Positions 51,559 to 60,940 of a stretch of DNA of 64,000 nt are shown one piece after another. A program made the position numbers and the translations under genes. The DNA lies in the NCBI RefSeq assembly GCF_000525975.1, contig NZ_AODK01000024.1:49875-113874 (forward strand), given 5' to 3'. The stretch is from Listeria rocourtiae FSL F6-920. Its GTDB lineage: Bacteria > Bacillota > Bacilli > Lactobacillales > Listeriaceae. The notes beneath the pieces are model-generated. The model was not told the DNA's origin and searched no databases. It worked only from the letters and a program-made list of their open reading frames with translations. Position 1 is the stretch's first letter. The number at the start of each line of letters is the position of its first letter.

Positions 51559-52939
51559 ATGAGACTATCAAAAAACTTGATTTATTTCTTCGGTGCTTTA
51601 GGAGGGTTACTATTTGGTTATGATACAGGCGTTATTGCAGGGGCACAAATTTTTATTCAAGACGAGCTCCAATTAAGCAATGGCGAAATAGGATTTGTTG
51701 TTAGTTGTATTTTGATTGGTGCGGTTGTAGGTGCGGTATTAATTTCACCATTATCTGATAGGTATGGACGTAAGAAAATGGTTATTTTGACAGCTTTTAT
51801 CTTTTTTGTGGGGGCACTAGGTAGTGCCTTGTCACCAGATGTTTTGACTCTGATTATTTCTCGGATGTTCTTAGGGGTAGCTGTTGGTGGTGCTAGTGCG
51901 CTTGTTCCAATGTATTTGGCTGAATTGGCACCTGCTAATCAGCGAGGAAGCTTATCATCTTTGAATCAATTGATGATTATGATTGGGATGTTGCTCGCTT
52001 ATATCGCGAATTACGTTTGGCGTGATTCACCGATTGGATGGGAATTGATGTTAGGTTTTGCAGCAGTGCCAGCGCTCATTCTTTTTATCGGTGGGATTTT
52101 ATTACCCGAATCGCCGCGTTACTTAGTAAAAGTAGGCAAACAGAAAGAAGCAGAAGAAATCTTACTAAACATTCGAAGTAAGTCAGAGGCAGAGGCAGAA
52201 ATCCGTGAGATTGAAGAACAAAGCCATATCGAGAAGGGTCGTTTAAAGGATGTCTTTTCAAAATGGGTACGTCCATCGGTCATTGCAGCTTTTGGCTTAG
52301 CTATCTTGCAACAATGGATGGGTTGTAATACGGTCTTTTATTATGCTCCGCGCATTTTAATGAGTGGCGGTACAGATGCCACTTCGGCGATTCGGACGCA
52401 AATTTTTCTAGGTATTTTTTTATGTCATTGTAACCGTTGTAGCAGTGTCCTTAATGGATCGATTTGACCGGAGAAAAGTTTTGATGTTCGGTGCTTTGGC
52501 GATGGGGCTCTCCTTCTTTGCCTTGTCTGCAGCGTTTCATTTAGAGGCAGATAAACCAGGATTCCATCTATTCACCTTTATTTTCCTTGCTACTTATATT
52601 TCAAGTTTTTGTGCAACTTGGGGACCGGTAATGTGGGTTATGATTGGCGAAATCTTCCCGCTACAAATTCGCGGTCTAGCAGTCGGTATCGCTTCTTTAG
52701 TAAACTGGGTAGCCAACTGGACTGTTTCCGTTAGTTTTCCGGTCCTAGAGGCACAAATAGGAAATGTGACCTTATTTATTATATTCGGATTGGTTTGCTT
52801 AGCAGCGGTATTCTTTGTTAAAGGCTTTGTGTTTGAGACGAGAGGTTATACACTTGAAGAAATCGAGGAAGCCTTAGTGAAAAATGAGACGAAAGCGTTG
52901 AATGATAGAAGCAAGACTAGCGTAGCTAAAGCCATTTAG
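51559..52939 (+). CDS. Sugar:proton symporter (MFS sugar porter family), frameshifted
   Basis: Two frames (51559-52467, 52445-52939) join into a 459-residue, twelve-helix sugar porter when the T7 tract at 52415-52421 is read as T6. Family signatures are present: FGYDTGVIAGA, DRYGRKK after helix 2, PESPRYLVKVGK at the end of helix 6, QQWMGCNTVFYYAP in helix 7 and the helix 10 motif GPVMWVMIGEIFP. Likely imports a pentose, hexose or inositol. Regulated by the divergent AraC protein and a cre-like site. Confidence 0.85.
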
Positions 52940-52948
52940 AGCGTTAAA

Positions 52949-52986
52949 AAGATCAACTAGAGCCTAGGAGCTAGTTGATCTTTTTA
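52949..52986 (+). terminator. Terminator of the sugar symporter gene
   Basis: AAGATCAACTAG and CTAGTTGATCTT form a near-perfect hairpin with TTTTT; it also separates the convergent ureide operon. Confidence 0.88.
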
Positions 52987-52993
52987 ATTATAT

Positions 52994-53954
52994 TTAAGCG
53001 TTTACTGTACTTTTTTCAGGCATAATCCTAGTTCCTGCACGGCCTGCTAATGCTTCCACTGCTGCGTCTAACGAGCAAATGATGGCTTCTTTTCCAGATT
53101 CAGCAAATGCGATTGCCGCTTCCATTTTTGGCCCCATGCTACCGTCTGCGAAATGGCCTTCTGTCATGTATTCTTTTGCTTCTTTAACTGGCACACCTTC
53201 TAGTTTTTGTTGATTCGGTTCACCAAAATGTAAGTAAACATTGGACACATCAGTTAGTATCATGAAAACATCTGCTTCGACTTGTTCGGAGAGTCGTAGC
53301 GCGGAACGATCTTTGTCGATAACTGCTTCGACGCCTTTTAGGTCTCCTTCTTCGTTTTGAACAACAGGGATGCCGCCCCCGCCTGTTGAAATGACGACAG
53401 TATCCGTGGCTACGAGTTGTTTAATAGCCTCAACACCATGAATTTTTTGTGGCTGTGGGGATGGGACAACACGGCGATATCCTCGACCAGCATCTTCAGC
53501 CATTTCCCAGCCTTTTTCAGCCGAAAGTTCTACCGCTTCTTCGCGTGTATAGAAAACACCGATTGGTTTTGATGGGCTTTGGAAAGCTGGATCACTAGCG
53601 CTAACTTCGGTTTGTGTTAAAAGCGTGATAACGTTTGTCGGTATTTTTTTGCGTGCTAGCTCGTTTTTTAGTGATTGTTCCATCATATATCCAATGAAAC
53701 CTTGTGATTCTGCACTACACGCATCGATTGGAAGTGCTGGAACATATTCCTTGGCTTCTTCGTTTTGACGCAAAATATTGCCAACTTGTGGTCCGTTTCC
53801 ATGTGTGACAATGACTTTATGCCCGGCTTCGGTGATTTCTGCAATTTTGGCACAGCTATCTTCCACATTTTTTTAATTGATTTTCAAATGTTGCCTCTTG
53901 ATTCGGTTGCAAGATTGCATTGCCCCCAAGTGCGATAACTACGCGTTTTCCCAT
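52994..53954 (-). CDS. allK: Carbamate kinase of the ureide pathway (frameshift near the N-terminus)
   Basis: Starts at ATG 53954 with AGGAGG seven bases upstream: GKRVVIALGGNAILQPN is the carbamate kinase N-terminus. The T7 tract at 53868-53874 breaks the frame after 29 residues; reading it as T6 gives an uninterrupted 319-residue enzyme, about the usual length. Also visible are VTHGNGPQVGNIL, STGGGGIPVV and the C-terminal GTRIMPE. It turns carbamoyl phosphate plus ADP into ATP, CO2 and NH3, the energy-yielding last step after AllFGH. The start codon is in frame with the upstream AllH gene, with no stop between them. Confidence 0.85.
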
Positions 53955-54743
53955 TGAAATTTCCTCCTCTATTGCGAGTGCGACACCAGCTATCGTGTCT
54001 ATCCCCGACGTATGACCACTTTGGTAAATTTGTTCGATGATTTTCTTCGTCTCAGCGCCAGTTTGGAACGCTTTGTAAAGGGCTATTAATAGCTCACTAA
54101 ATTCGTCTTGTAGTGCATATTTTAGATAGGTCAAGCTAATGTCAGTAGTCAATATTTCTGTCTCGATTAGTTTTGTAAGTACCGCTTTAAAAGGCACGCT
54201 CACTTTTCCAATGAGCAAAATACCGACTAGCATATCATCTCCTGATGGTGTCAAACCGTTGCCACGACCTATAAAGTAACGCAGCGTTTGCTCGATAAAT
54301 ACCGCGTCTGTACTTTTTATTGCTTTAGCTAGGTCGTGCGTTTTCGGTTGCATTAGCCATTCGCTAATTGAAATATCGAGCCCAGTTTTTTTCTCGGTCG
54401 TTAAAGATAAAGGGCTCGGATGAATGTCCGCTTTCTCGCGTTTACAGATATATTGTTCTATGCCCACGAGTTTTATTTGAAAATTTGGATGAAAAAGTAT
54501 GCCCGCATCAAATTGAAAAACCTCATTGATTTGGATTTGTGCGATGAGTGCAGAAACGTCGTTATGTGTGAGCTGAATCGCGAATGGTAATCGGCCATTT
54601 TTTGCCGTTCCTATAAAGATACGTTCTTCTTCGCATTCCAAGTTAAAGCCATTTGTGAAAATGCTATGAACGCGCCATACCTTGCGATTAGCTAGTAAAT
54701 TAGCAACATTTTGTGCCATACTCAGCGCTTTGATTATCGGCAT
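53856..54743 (-). CDS. allH: AllH/YlbF subunit of oxamate carbamoyltransferase, read-through into carbamate kinase
   Basis: DUF2877 protein. About 263 residues correspond to AllH (to EEEIS), after which the frame runs on into the first 29 residues of carbamate kinase before the homopolymer frameshift stop at 53856. The conserved GRGNGLTPSGDDMLVG lies near 155 and GHTSGIDTIAGVALA near 240. With AllF and AllG it is part of the enzyme that phosphorolyses oxalurate to oxamate and carbamoyl phosphate, as shown for the E. coli FdrA-YlbE-YlbF set. GGAGGTGAAGAAGG precedes the start. Confidence 0.82.
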   Translation of the reverse strand: MPIIKALSMAQNVANLLANRKVWRVHSIFTNGFNLECEEERIFIGTAKNGRLPFAIQLTHNDVSALIAQIQINEVFQFDAGILFHPNFQIKLVGIEQYICKREKADIHPSPLSLTTEKKTGLDISISEWLMQPKTHDLAKAIKSTDAVFIEQTLRYFIGRGNGLTPSGDDMLVGILLIGKVSVPFKAVLTKLIETEILTTDISLTYLKYALQDEFSELLIALYKAFQTGAETKKIIEQIYQSGHTSGIDTIAGVALAIEEEISMGKRVVIALGGNAILQPNQEATFENQLKKCGR

Positions 54744-54760
54744 CCTTCTTCACCTCCTTG

Positions 54761-56029
54761 TTATACAGTTAAGCCTAATTTTTTGGCATAAGCTGTAATT
54801 GCTTTTTCAAAACAGGCAACTGGTGGGTTTACAGTTCCGGCACCGATTTGACCGATTCCAGCTTTTTTATGAGCGATACCAGTATTGATGACTGGTGTAA
54901 TACCAGTTTCAACTACTTTACGAGCATCGATTCCGAGACAAATTCCTTGAAAATCCCATGTTGGGACGGTAAAATTCGGATTTTGATCGATGACGATTTC
55001 CAGCATTTCGTTACTCGTTTTTAAGGCATCGCCAAATCCGCCAGTACCGACAAAGCGAGTCACAGCAGGTGCTGCAATCATTGCCATGCCGCCAACTCCA
55101 AATGTTTCTGTGATGGCACTGTCTCCAATATCAGGATTCGCGTCTTCACCAGAATAGCCGGTGAAATAAAGACCTTGTGGCGTGTTGACGGGTGCTGTGA
55201 ACCACTCGTCTCCCATGCCACTGATGCGAATTCCAAAATTCTCGCCGTTACGACACATCGCTGTTACAATCGTGCCCTCTTGAATCATCCGCGCGCCGTC
55301 CATCACTGCTTTTGCAGATGCCATCATAATATTTAAGAAAAATTGATCAGTATCTGCAAGGAATTTGATAACCTCTTGGCGTTCTTTTTCATCGATATCT
55401 AGGCCCACAATGATTGGGCTTACTTCTTTCAAAAATACTAGAGAGGCCGCGATATTGCGCTGATGGAATTCGTCTCCCATTGCGATTGCTTTTGCCACGA
55501 TAACGTTTAGATTCATTCCTTCTTCCAGTGTTTGGAGCGCCTTGCTAAGCACTGGGCCAAGCACATCACGCATCCAGCGCAAGCGATTCACAACTTCTTC
55601 TGAATAAGCACCAAAACGTAGCACCGCACCAATACCTTCGTTCATCGTACAATAAGCGCGGTTGCCGTCTGTGCGGTTTTCCACGACAACAACAGGCATA
55701 TTTGCTGATGTAATGCCTCCCATTGGTCCAACTGCATCCACGTGATGGCACGGCATAAACGTTACATCCCCGCGATCAAGCATCGCACGCGCATCATTTT
55801 CATTATCTGCCCATTCTTCAAATAAAGCAGCACCGACACAAGAACCTTGCATGGGGCTCGTCATATTTTCCCATTTAATCGGAGGGCCCGCGTGAAGTAA
55901 TACCTTTCCTTCATTTAACTCAGCAATTACAGATTTAGCAGGGACAACGTCGAGTAAAAATGGTGCTGAAGCAACGATTTTATCCGCCACTGCGCGGTTT
56001 GCTTCATCGATAGTCTGGTAATTTGTCAT
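54761..56029 (-). CDS. allG: AllG/YlbE subunit of oxamate carbamoyltransferase (DUF1116)
   Basis: 422 residues from ATG 56029 (GGAGGAAAAAACA upstream). Covers the whole DUF1116 family: VLLHAGPPIKW near 45, SPMQGSCVGAALFEEW near 58, an FMPCHHVDAVGPMGG segment near 90, and NMMASAKAVMDGA near 230. Acts with AllF and AllH in the ureide pathway. Gaps to both neighbours are under 25 bp, so it is one transcript. Confidence 0.88.
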   Translation of the reverse strand: MTNYQTIDEANRAVADKIVASAPFLLDVVPAKSVIAELNEGKVLLHAGPPIKWENMTSPMQGSCVGAALFEEWADNENDARAMLDRGDVTFMPCHHVDAVGPMGGITSANMPVVVVENRTDGNRAYCTMNEGIGAVLRFGAYSEEVVNRLRWMRDVLGPVLSKALQTLEEGMNLNVIVAKAIAMGDEFHQRNIAASLVFLKEVSPIIVGLDIDEKERQEVIKFLADTDQFFLNIMMASAKAVMDGARMIQEGTIVTAMCRNGENFGIRISGMGDEWFTAPVNTPQGLYFTGYSGEDANPDIGDSAITETFGVGGMAMIAAPAVTRFVGTGGFGDALKTSNEMLEIVIDQNPNFTVPTWDFQGICLGIDARKVVETGITPVINTGIAHKKAGIGQIGAGTVNPPVACFEKAITAYAKKLGLTV

Positions 56030-56051
56030 TGTTTTTTCCTCCTTCAAAAAT

Positions 56052-57824
56052 TTATTTCATATCCGCTGTTTCAGCACGATAACTATTCAAAAATTGCAAT
56101 ACTTTTTGTAGTTCAAGGTTGCCACCAGCTACTGGGCGCCAGTCAAATTGCACTGCACGTCCACCTGTTTCGGTAATCGCTTCGGCAAAACTTTTCAGTC
56201 CGATATTGATGACACGTGGCTGTTTCGCAAGCAAGTTTAACATCGCCTCTGATGCTTCTAAAACTGGTACTTCCGCTCCCTCTTCCACATCTTTCATCGC
56301 TTTATCGGCTTCTGCCACAGTATGACCAACAATTGCAAGTCCCGTTCTAACCGCTTCATTGTTACTATCTTTCACGATAACACCTGCATTAATTAACGTT
56401 TGACGCTGCTCATTGTAATCTTGCGGGTCTTGAAGCGTACCACAGACCGTTCCAATGACAGCTAATTCACGCCCAGCTGCTTTCGCTTTTGCAATAACAT
56501 CTTTAATCGCTGGCGCCAATTGTCCCGCCATGTCTTCGTGTGAGCCATAGCCAAGCACTACATCGAGCAAAATAACTGCTGTTTCCGGATCATTGGCCGC
56601 GTCCTCAATGAATGCAATCCGTTTTTCAGGATCAATCATTGGATGCGGTTTACCTTGCGTATAAATATCGTCCCCGAGATCGATAACTTCATGCCCTTCT
56701 GTTTTCAAAATGTAGCCATCTTGCTTGATTAAGCCTTCTTTTAACTGTAACGCATCTGCAACAAGCATCGCCGCTTCCGACGCTAACGTTCCGCCAGAAT
56801 AGTAACCTTTGATATGTTTTTGTTCTGGAGTTAAATGAATGTCAGGCGTTACAATTTCTGTTTTCACAGCAGTTACCGTCTCACCTTTTGCTAAGGCAAC
56901 AGCAATACGAGCTGTTTCTTCAAGCGTATAGGCATGATATAAATTCGCCTCATGATACGTCGGTTTTTCACCTAAAAAGATTGTCACAGCTGGCTTCGTA
57001 ATTGTACGTAATAATGCCAAAACTTTATCGCGAATCGCTTTTGCAGGTGGCTTAGAAATGACGACAATCACATCTGTATCAGCTTGTTTTTCAAGCGCTA
57101 ATATTGCGTCCAACATCGTAATCCCACCAACTGTTTCTGATAAATCACGACCGCCAGTTCCAATCGCATTCGTCACGCCACCACCAAGACGATCAATAAT
57201 TGTAGAAACTTCTTGAATTCCCGTACCTGATGCACCAACAATGCCAATATTCCCTGGTTTTACAACATTCGTAAACGCCATTGGAATCCCGTTTACGATA
57301 CCAGTTCCACAATCCGGTCCCATCACTAGAAGCCCTTTATCGTGCGCTTTTTGCTTCAAACGCAATTCTTCTTCAATCGGCATATTATCGCTAAAAATAA
57401 ACGCGTGCAAGCCTTCATCAAGCGCCCGATCCGCTTCCGCAGCAGCATATGTACCCGGAATGGAGATAAGTGCCATATTTGCATCTGGATCAAGCTTCAT
57501 TGCCTTATCCCAAGTCCGCGCCGTTTCCGTCGTAGTGCTACTTTCCTTCGTTGCCTGACTCGCTAGAAATGCATCCACTTCCGCTAAAATTTCATCAATT
57601 TTTGAAGCATCTTCCGTGTCCACAACTATCGCCATATCATTCGCCGATGCCGCTTCCAATTCCTCCGTACGCAAACCCGATGTTCCAAAGATATCTTTAT
57701 TCGCAGGCGTTCCCATCATAATCGAAACGCGATTGACTCCTTCAATCGTTGACACTTTATTCGTAAGCAGCATCAAAACAACCGAATCCTGATACGCATT
57801 TTCCTTTATAATCGTGTGTAACAT
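56052..57824 (-). CDS. allF: AllF/FdrA subunit of oxamate carbamoyltransferase
   Basis: 590 residues from ATG 57824 (AAGGAGAG nine bases upstream; aligns with the usual FdrA start). Succinyl-CoA-synthetase-like domains: VSIMMGTPANK near 35, the nucleotide-binding-like GIVGASGTGIQEVS near 195 and VILLDVVLGYGSHED near 420. In E. coli, fdrA with ylbE and ylbF supplies oxamate carbamoyltransferase; that work renamed them allFGH. The pathway context here agrees fully. Confidence 0.88.
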   Translation of the reverse strand: MLHTIIKENAYQDSVVLMLLTNKVSTIEGVNRVSIMMGTPANKDIFGTSGLRTEELEAASANDMAIVVDTEDASKIDEILAEVDAFLASQATKESSTTTETARTWDKAMKLDPDANMALISIPGTYAAAEADRALDEGLHAFIFSDNMPIEEELRLKQKAHDKGLLVMGPDCGTGIVNGIPMAFTNVVKPGNIGIVGASGTGIQEVSTIIDRLGGGVTNAIGTGGRDLSETVGGITMLDAILALEKQADTDVIVVISKPPAKAIRDKVLALLRTITKPAVTIFLGEKPTYHEANLYHAYTLEETARIAVALAKGETVTAVKTEIVTPDIHLTPEQKHIKGYYSGGTLASEAAMLVADALQLKEGLIKQDGYILKTEGHEVIDLGDDIYTQGKPHPMIDPEKRIAFIEDAANDPETAVILLDVVLGYGSHEDMAGQLAPAIKDVIAKAKAAGRELAVIGTVCGTLQDPQDYNEQRQTLINAGVIVKDSNNEAVRTGLAIVGHTVAEADKAMKDVEEGAEVPVLEASEAMLNLLAKQPRVINIGLKSFAEAITETGGRAVQFDWRPVAGGNLELQKVLQFLNSYRAETADMK

Positions 57825-57839
57825 CGTGCTCATCTCTCC

Positions 57840-58889
57840 TTATTCCGCAAATTTATTTTTTCCATCATAATTATCAAAATGAATGGCATCTGAGATCAAG
57901 TATTCATAAATATCATCCACAATCTCGATACCCTCTTCCTCGTAAGTTTTCTCACGTAACCGCCCACGCTCACCAGGATAATACACCCGATCCACGCCTG
58001 GCGCTGGTTTAACCGCCGTCACTTCATCAAGCACCTCTGACATGTTCGCCTTAAACGCCTCGATATCCGTAAAGAATGCCGGATTAATCACGATGTGCAA
58101 TTGCCCCAAATCGCGCCCCTTCGAAAGATCGGCATACATCGAACTCACATGTTTTCCAAATGGCAATCCGAGCAAAATTCCTGACAAAACGTCCACCATC
58201 ATCATTAAGCCGTATCCTTTTGGTCCAGCGATTGGCAATAACGCGTTCACCTTCGTAGGATCCGTCGTTGCTGCCCCATCAGCATCTACCGCCCAAGTTG
58301 GTGGAATTGATTCCCCGCGTGATCTCGCATGAAGCACCTTCCCCCAGGCCTGAACCGTCGTCGCCATATCAAAAGTCAGCATTCGTCCGTCATCTGTTGG
58401 GGCCGCAAACGCAATCGGATTCGTTCCAAAATAATCCTCCGCTCCACCAAAAGGTACTACCATTGGGTCCGACTGACAGACAGAAAGCGCTACAAAATCA
58501 CAGCTCGCCGCTTGTTCTACAAAATAAGCCAACGCTCCGCTGTGCGACATATTTTTTACGCCTACAACCGCGACACCATTTTTGCCAGCAATCCGAATTG
58601 CTTCTTCCATCGCCCGTTTTGCTGCCACATGCCCTGAGCCATTATCGCCATGGAAAATCCCACTCGTTGGTCCTGTCTGTTCAAAACGGAAATCCGGACG
58701 ATTCGTAATACCACCTTTGGCAATACGCTCCGAATAATACTCAACACGAACCGCGCCATGCGAATGAATTCCACGCGCATCCGCAAACGCCAACACGTCA
58801 GCAACAATATCCGCATGTTCTTCCGTCAAACCAGCTCGCTCTATTTTTGTCTGAATCAGCTGGTGCAAATCTTCCTTTGAAACTCGCAT
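57840..58889 (-). CDS. allD: Ureidoglycolate dehydrogenase paralog 2
   Basis: 349 residues from ATG 58889 (AAGGTGG upstream), 17 bp after the first paralog. Malate/ureidoglycolate dehydrogenase family: catalytic His in GIHSHGAVR near 47, GHVAAKRAMEEA, NMSHSGALAYF near 115, SVCQSDPMVVPFGGAEDYF and GPKGYGLMMMVDVLSG. About 70 percent identical to its neighbour by eye. NAD+-dependent oxidation of ureidoglycolate to oxalurate is the expected reaction; the reason for two copies is unknown. Confidence 0.85.
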   Translation of the reverse strand: MRVSKEDLHQLIQTKIERAGLTEEHADIVADVLAFADARGIHSHGAVRVEYYSERIAKGGITNRPDFRFEQTGPTSGIFHGDNGSGHVAAKRAMEEAIRIAGKNGVAVVGVKNMSHSGALAYFVEQAASCDFVALSVCQSDPMVVPFGGAEDYFGTNPIAFAAPTDDGRMLTFDMATTVQAWGKVLHARSRGESIPPTWAVDADGAATTDPTKVNALLPIAGPKGYGLMMMVDVLSGILLGLPFGKHVSSMYADLSKGRDLGQLHIVINPAFFTDIEAFKANMSEVLDEVTAVKPAPGVDRVYYPGERGRLREKTYEEEGIEIVDDIYEYLISDAIHFDNYDGKNKFAE

Positions 58890-58905
58890 TCTGCCCGCCA
58901 CCTTC

Positions 58906-59979
58906 CTAGTCTTGCTTCGCGAATAACCCCGCGCTATCATACTGATCAAAATGAACTGTATCACTAATTAAATAGTCATACACATCTTTTACAATTGGAA
59001 TGCCAACCTCCGCATAGTCCGTTTCCACGATTTCCGCTAACTCACCTGGATACAATACTTGGTCAAACCCGGGTGCCGCTTTTGTATCATGTAATTCATC
59101 TACCATCTGTGCAATATTTTGCTTAAACTCCTTCAAAGATGTGAAAAAAGCTGGGTTAATAACGATGTGTAATTGCCCTAAATTGCGCCCCTTCGTCAAA
59201 TCGGTATACATGGAAGACACTCGTTTCCCAAATGGCAATCCAAGCAAAATGCCTGATAAAATATCAACCATCATCATTAAGCCATACCCTTTTGGCCCAG
59301 CTACTGGAAGCAAAGCATTAACCTTGTCTGGGTCTGTCGTTGGCTCCCCATTCGCATCCACAGCCCAAGTTGGCGGAATATCCACACCTTTAGAGCGAGC
59401 GTCTAAAATTTTACCCCAAGCCTGAACCGTCGTCGCCATATCAAAAATGACCGGCTCTGCATCCATCCTTGGCGCTGCAAACGCAATCGGGTTCGTTCCA
59501 AAGTAAGGCTCAGCGCCTCCAAACGGCACTACCATCGGATCCGACTGACAAACTGAAATCGCAACCATATCTTTTTCCGCGGCCTGTTTCACAAAGTAAG
59601 CAAGCGCACCGCTATGCCCCATTTGATGCACACCAACAATCCCAATTCCTGTCTCTTGCGCCAAACCAATCGCTTCATCCATCGCAAGACGCGCCGCCAC
59701 ATGGCCAACACCGTTATCCGCTTCAAAAATACCCGAACTTGGCCCCGTCTTATTAAATCGGAAGTTCGGTGCAAGCGTTGTGCCACCTTTCGCAATTCGT
59801 TCCGCATAATAATCTACTCGAACCGCACCGTGTGAGTGAATTCCACGCGCATCAGCAAATGCCAATGAATCCGCGACACCGTCTGCATGCTCCTCCGAAA
59901 GACCGGCGGCTTCTAATTTCTTTTGAATTAAATCATGTAAATCATGTTTTCTTACTCGAATCATTTGTGGTTCTTTCAC
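58906..59979 (-). CDS. allD: Ureidoglycolate dehydrogenase paralog 1
   Basis: 357 residues starting at GTG 59979 (TAGGGAATTGG upstream). The same family motifs as its tandem neighbour (GIHSHGAVRVDYYAERIAKG near 50; QMGHSGALAYFVKQAA; GPKGYGLMMMVDILSG). Produces oxalurate and NADH for the AllFGH step. Lies 17 bp after allE. Confidence 0.88.
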   Translation of the reverse strand: MKEPQMIRVRKHDLHDLIQKKLEAAGLSEEHADGVADSLAFADARGIHSHGAVRVDYYAERIAKGGTTLAPNFRFNKTGPSSGIFEADNGVGHVAARLAMDEAIGLAQETGIGIVGVHQMGHSGALAYFVKQAAEKDMVAISVCQSDPMVVPFGGAEPYFGTNPIAFAAPRMDAEPVIFDMATTVQAWGKILDARSKGVDIPPTWAVDANGEPTTDPDKVNALLPVAGPKGYGLMMMVDILSGILLGLPFGKRVSSMYTDLTKGRNLGQLHIVINPAFFTSLKEFKQNIAQMVDELHDTKAAPGFDQVLYPGELAEIVETDYAEVGIPIVKDVYDYLISDTVHFDQYDSAGLFAKQD

Positions 59980-59996
59980 ACCAATTCCCTACTTTC

Positions 59997-60785
59997 TTAT
60001 AATTGTGGGTCGCGATTACAGTCTTTGGAATACAAATAACTGAATGCTTCACCGCGTCCTACTGCATATGTCGCTTGTGGCACGTAGGCTCCCATAAATA
60101 AATAATCGCCTTTTTTCACCGGAACCCATTCATTATCCAAATTGTATACGCCTTCGCCAGACAACATATACGCGCCATGTTCTTGGTAATGCGTTTCGAT
60201 ATATCCGTGGCACGCCCCCGGCTCGAAGCTCAAAATATGGAAATTCATATCAAAGCCAAGATCTGCTGGTAACAAGTTTTGCAATATGACATCTTCCATA
60301 CCTTCATATGCGATTTTCTCCAAATTAGCCACATTATTCACAATGATATGCGTCTCGTAACCTGCAACCGCCTCATATTTCTTTTTGTAAAGAAACGCCT
60401 CGCTATTTGCTCCACCATTATCGTTCTCAAATTTCAAAATAACACCGGCCGGGCAATAAATATAACCACCAGCCTCCAATGTATGCTTCGCGTCATCCGC
60501 CCAAACCGTGATTCTTCCCTCTAAACAATAGAAAAAAGTTTCCACGCCTGGTGCGCCGAATCCTGCCTTATTTTGTCCGCCATCCAATAACGTAATAATA
60601 TAGTCCACAAAAGAAGCACCCAATTTAGGCGTTGCTAAAATCGACAATTCACAGTTTTCAAAACCAGGAATCGAATTATTCACTAAACCATCCGGCGGAA
60701 TAATTGCGTAATTCGCTCGCTTTATCACTGACCTAGAAGCGAGGATATCGCTCACATAACCCGTATTCTTATTTCTGTAACCCAT
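59997..60785 (-). CDS. allE: (S)-ureidoglycine aminohydrolase
   Basis: 262 residues from ATG 60785 (AGAGAGG ten bases upstream), preferred over 60836. Bicupin: the C-terminal cupin carries the metal motif ETHYQEHGAYM (Glu and two His, near 195) and a later Gln in VPQATY, the Mn ligands of plant and E. coli enzymes. Hydrolyses ureidoglycine to ureidoglycolate and ammonia, fixing stereochemistry for AllD. The leader carries a 15-bp hairpin at 60850-60933. Confidence 0.92.
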   Translation of the reverse strand: MGYRNKNTGYVSDILASRSVIKRANYAIIPPDGLVNNSIPGFENCELSILATPKLGASFVDYIITLLDGGQNKAGFGAPGVETFFYCLEGRITVWADDAKHTLEAGGYIYCPAGVILKFENDNGGANSEAFLYKKKYEAVAGYETHIIVNNVANLEKIAYEGMEDVILQNLLPADLGFDMNFHILSFEPGACHGYIETHYQEHGAYMLSGEGVYNLDNEWVPVKKGDYLFMGAYVPQATYAVGRGEAFSYLYSKDCNRDPQL

Positions 60786-60849
60786 CTTAAAAAAACCTCT
60801 CTTTTCCCAATTATAATTTTGCAAATCTGACTCCACTATACAAACTAGG

Positions 60850-60933
60850 TGGGGCGATAAATGTTTATATCCTAGGCAAAGCCGAGCATCGGGGCACAGA
60901 CTTTAACGACGGAGATGGACATTTATCGCTCCA
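60850..60933. repeat. 84-nt inverted-repeat element between the MFS and allE genes
   Basis: TGGGGCGATAAATGT (60850-60864) pairs with ACATTTATCGCTCCA (60919-60933), 14 of 15 positions Watson-Crick. The 54-nt interior has small GGC-AAA-GCC and CCGA/TCGG stems. There is no T-run, so it is not a standard terminator. Confidence 0.6.
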
Positions 60934-60940
60934 CTACTGG

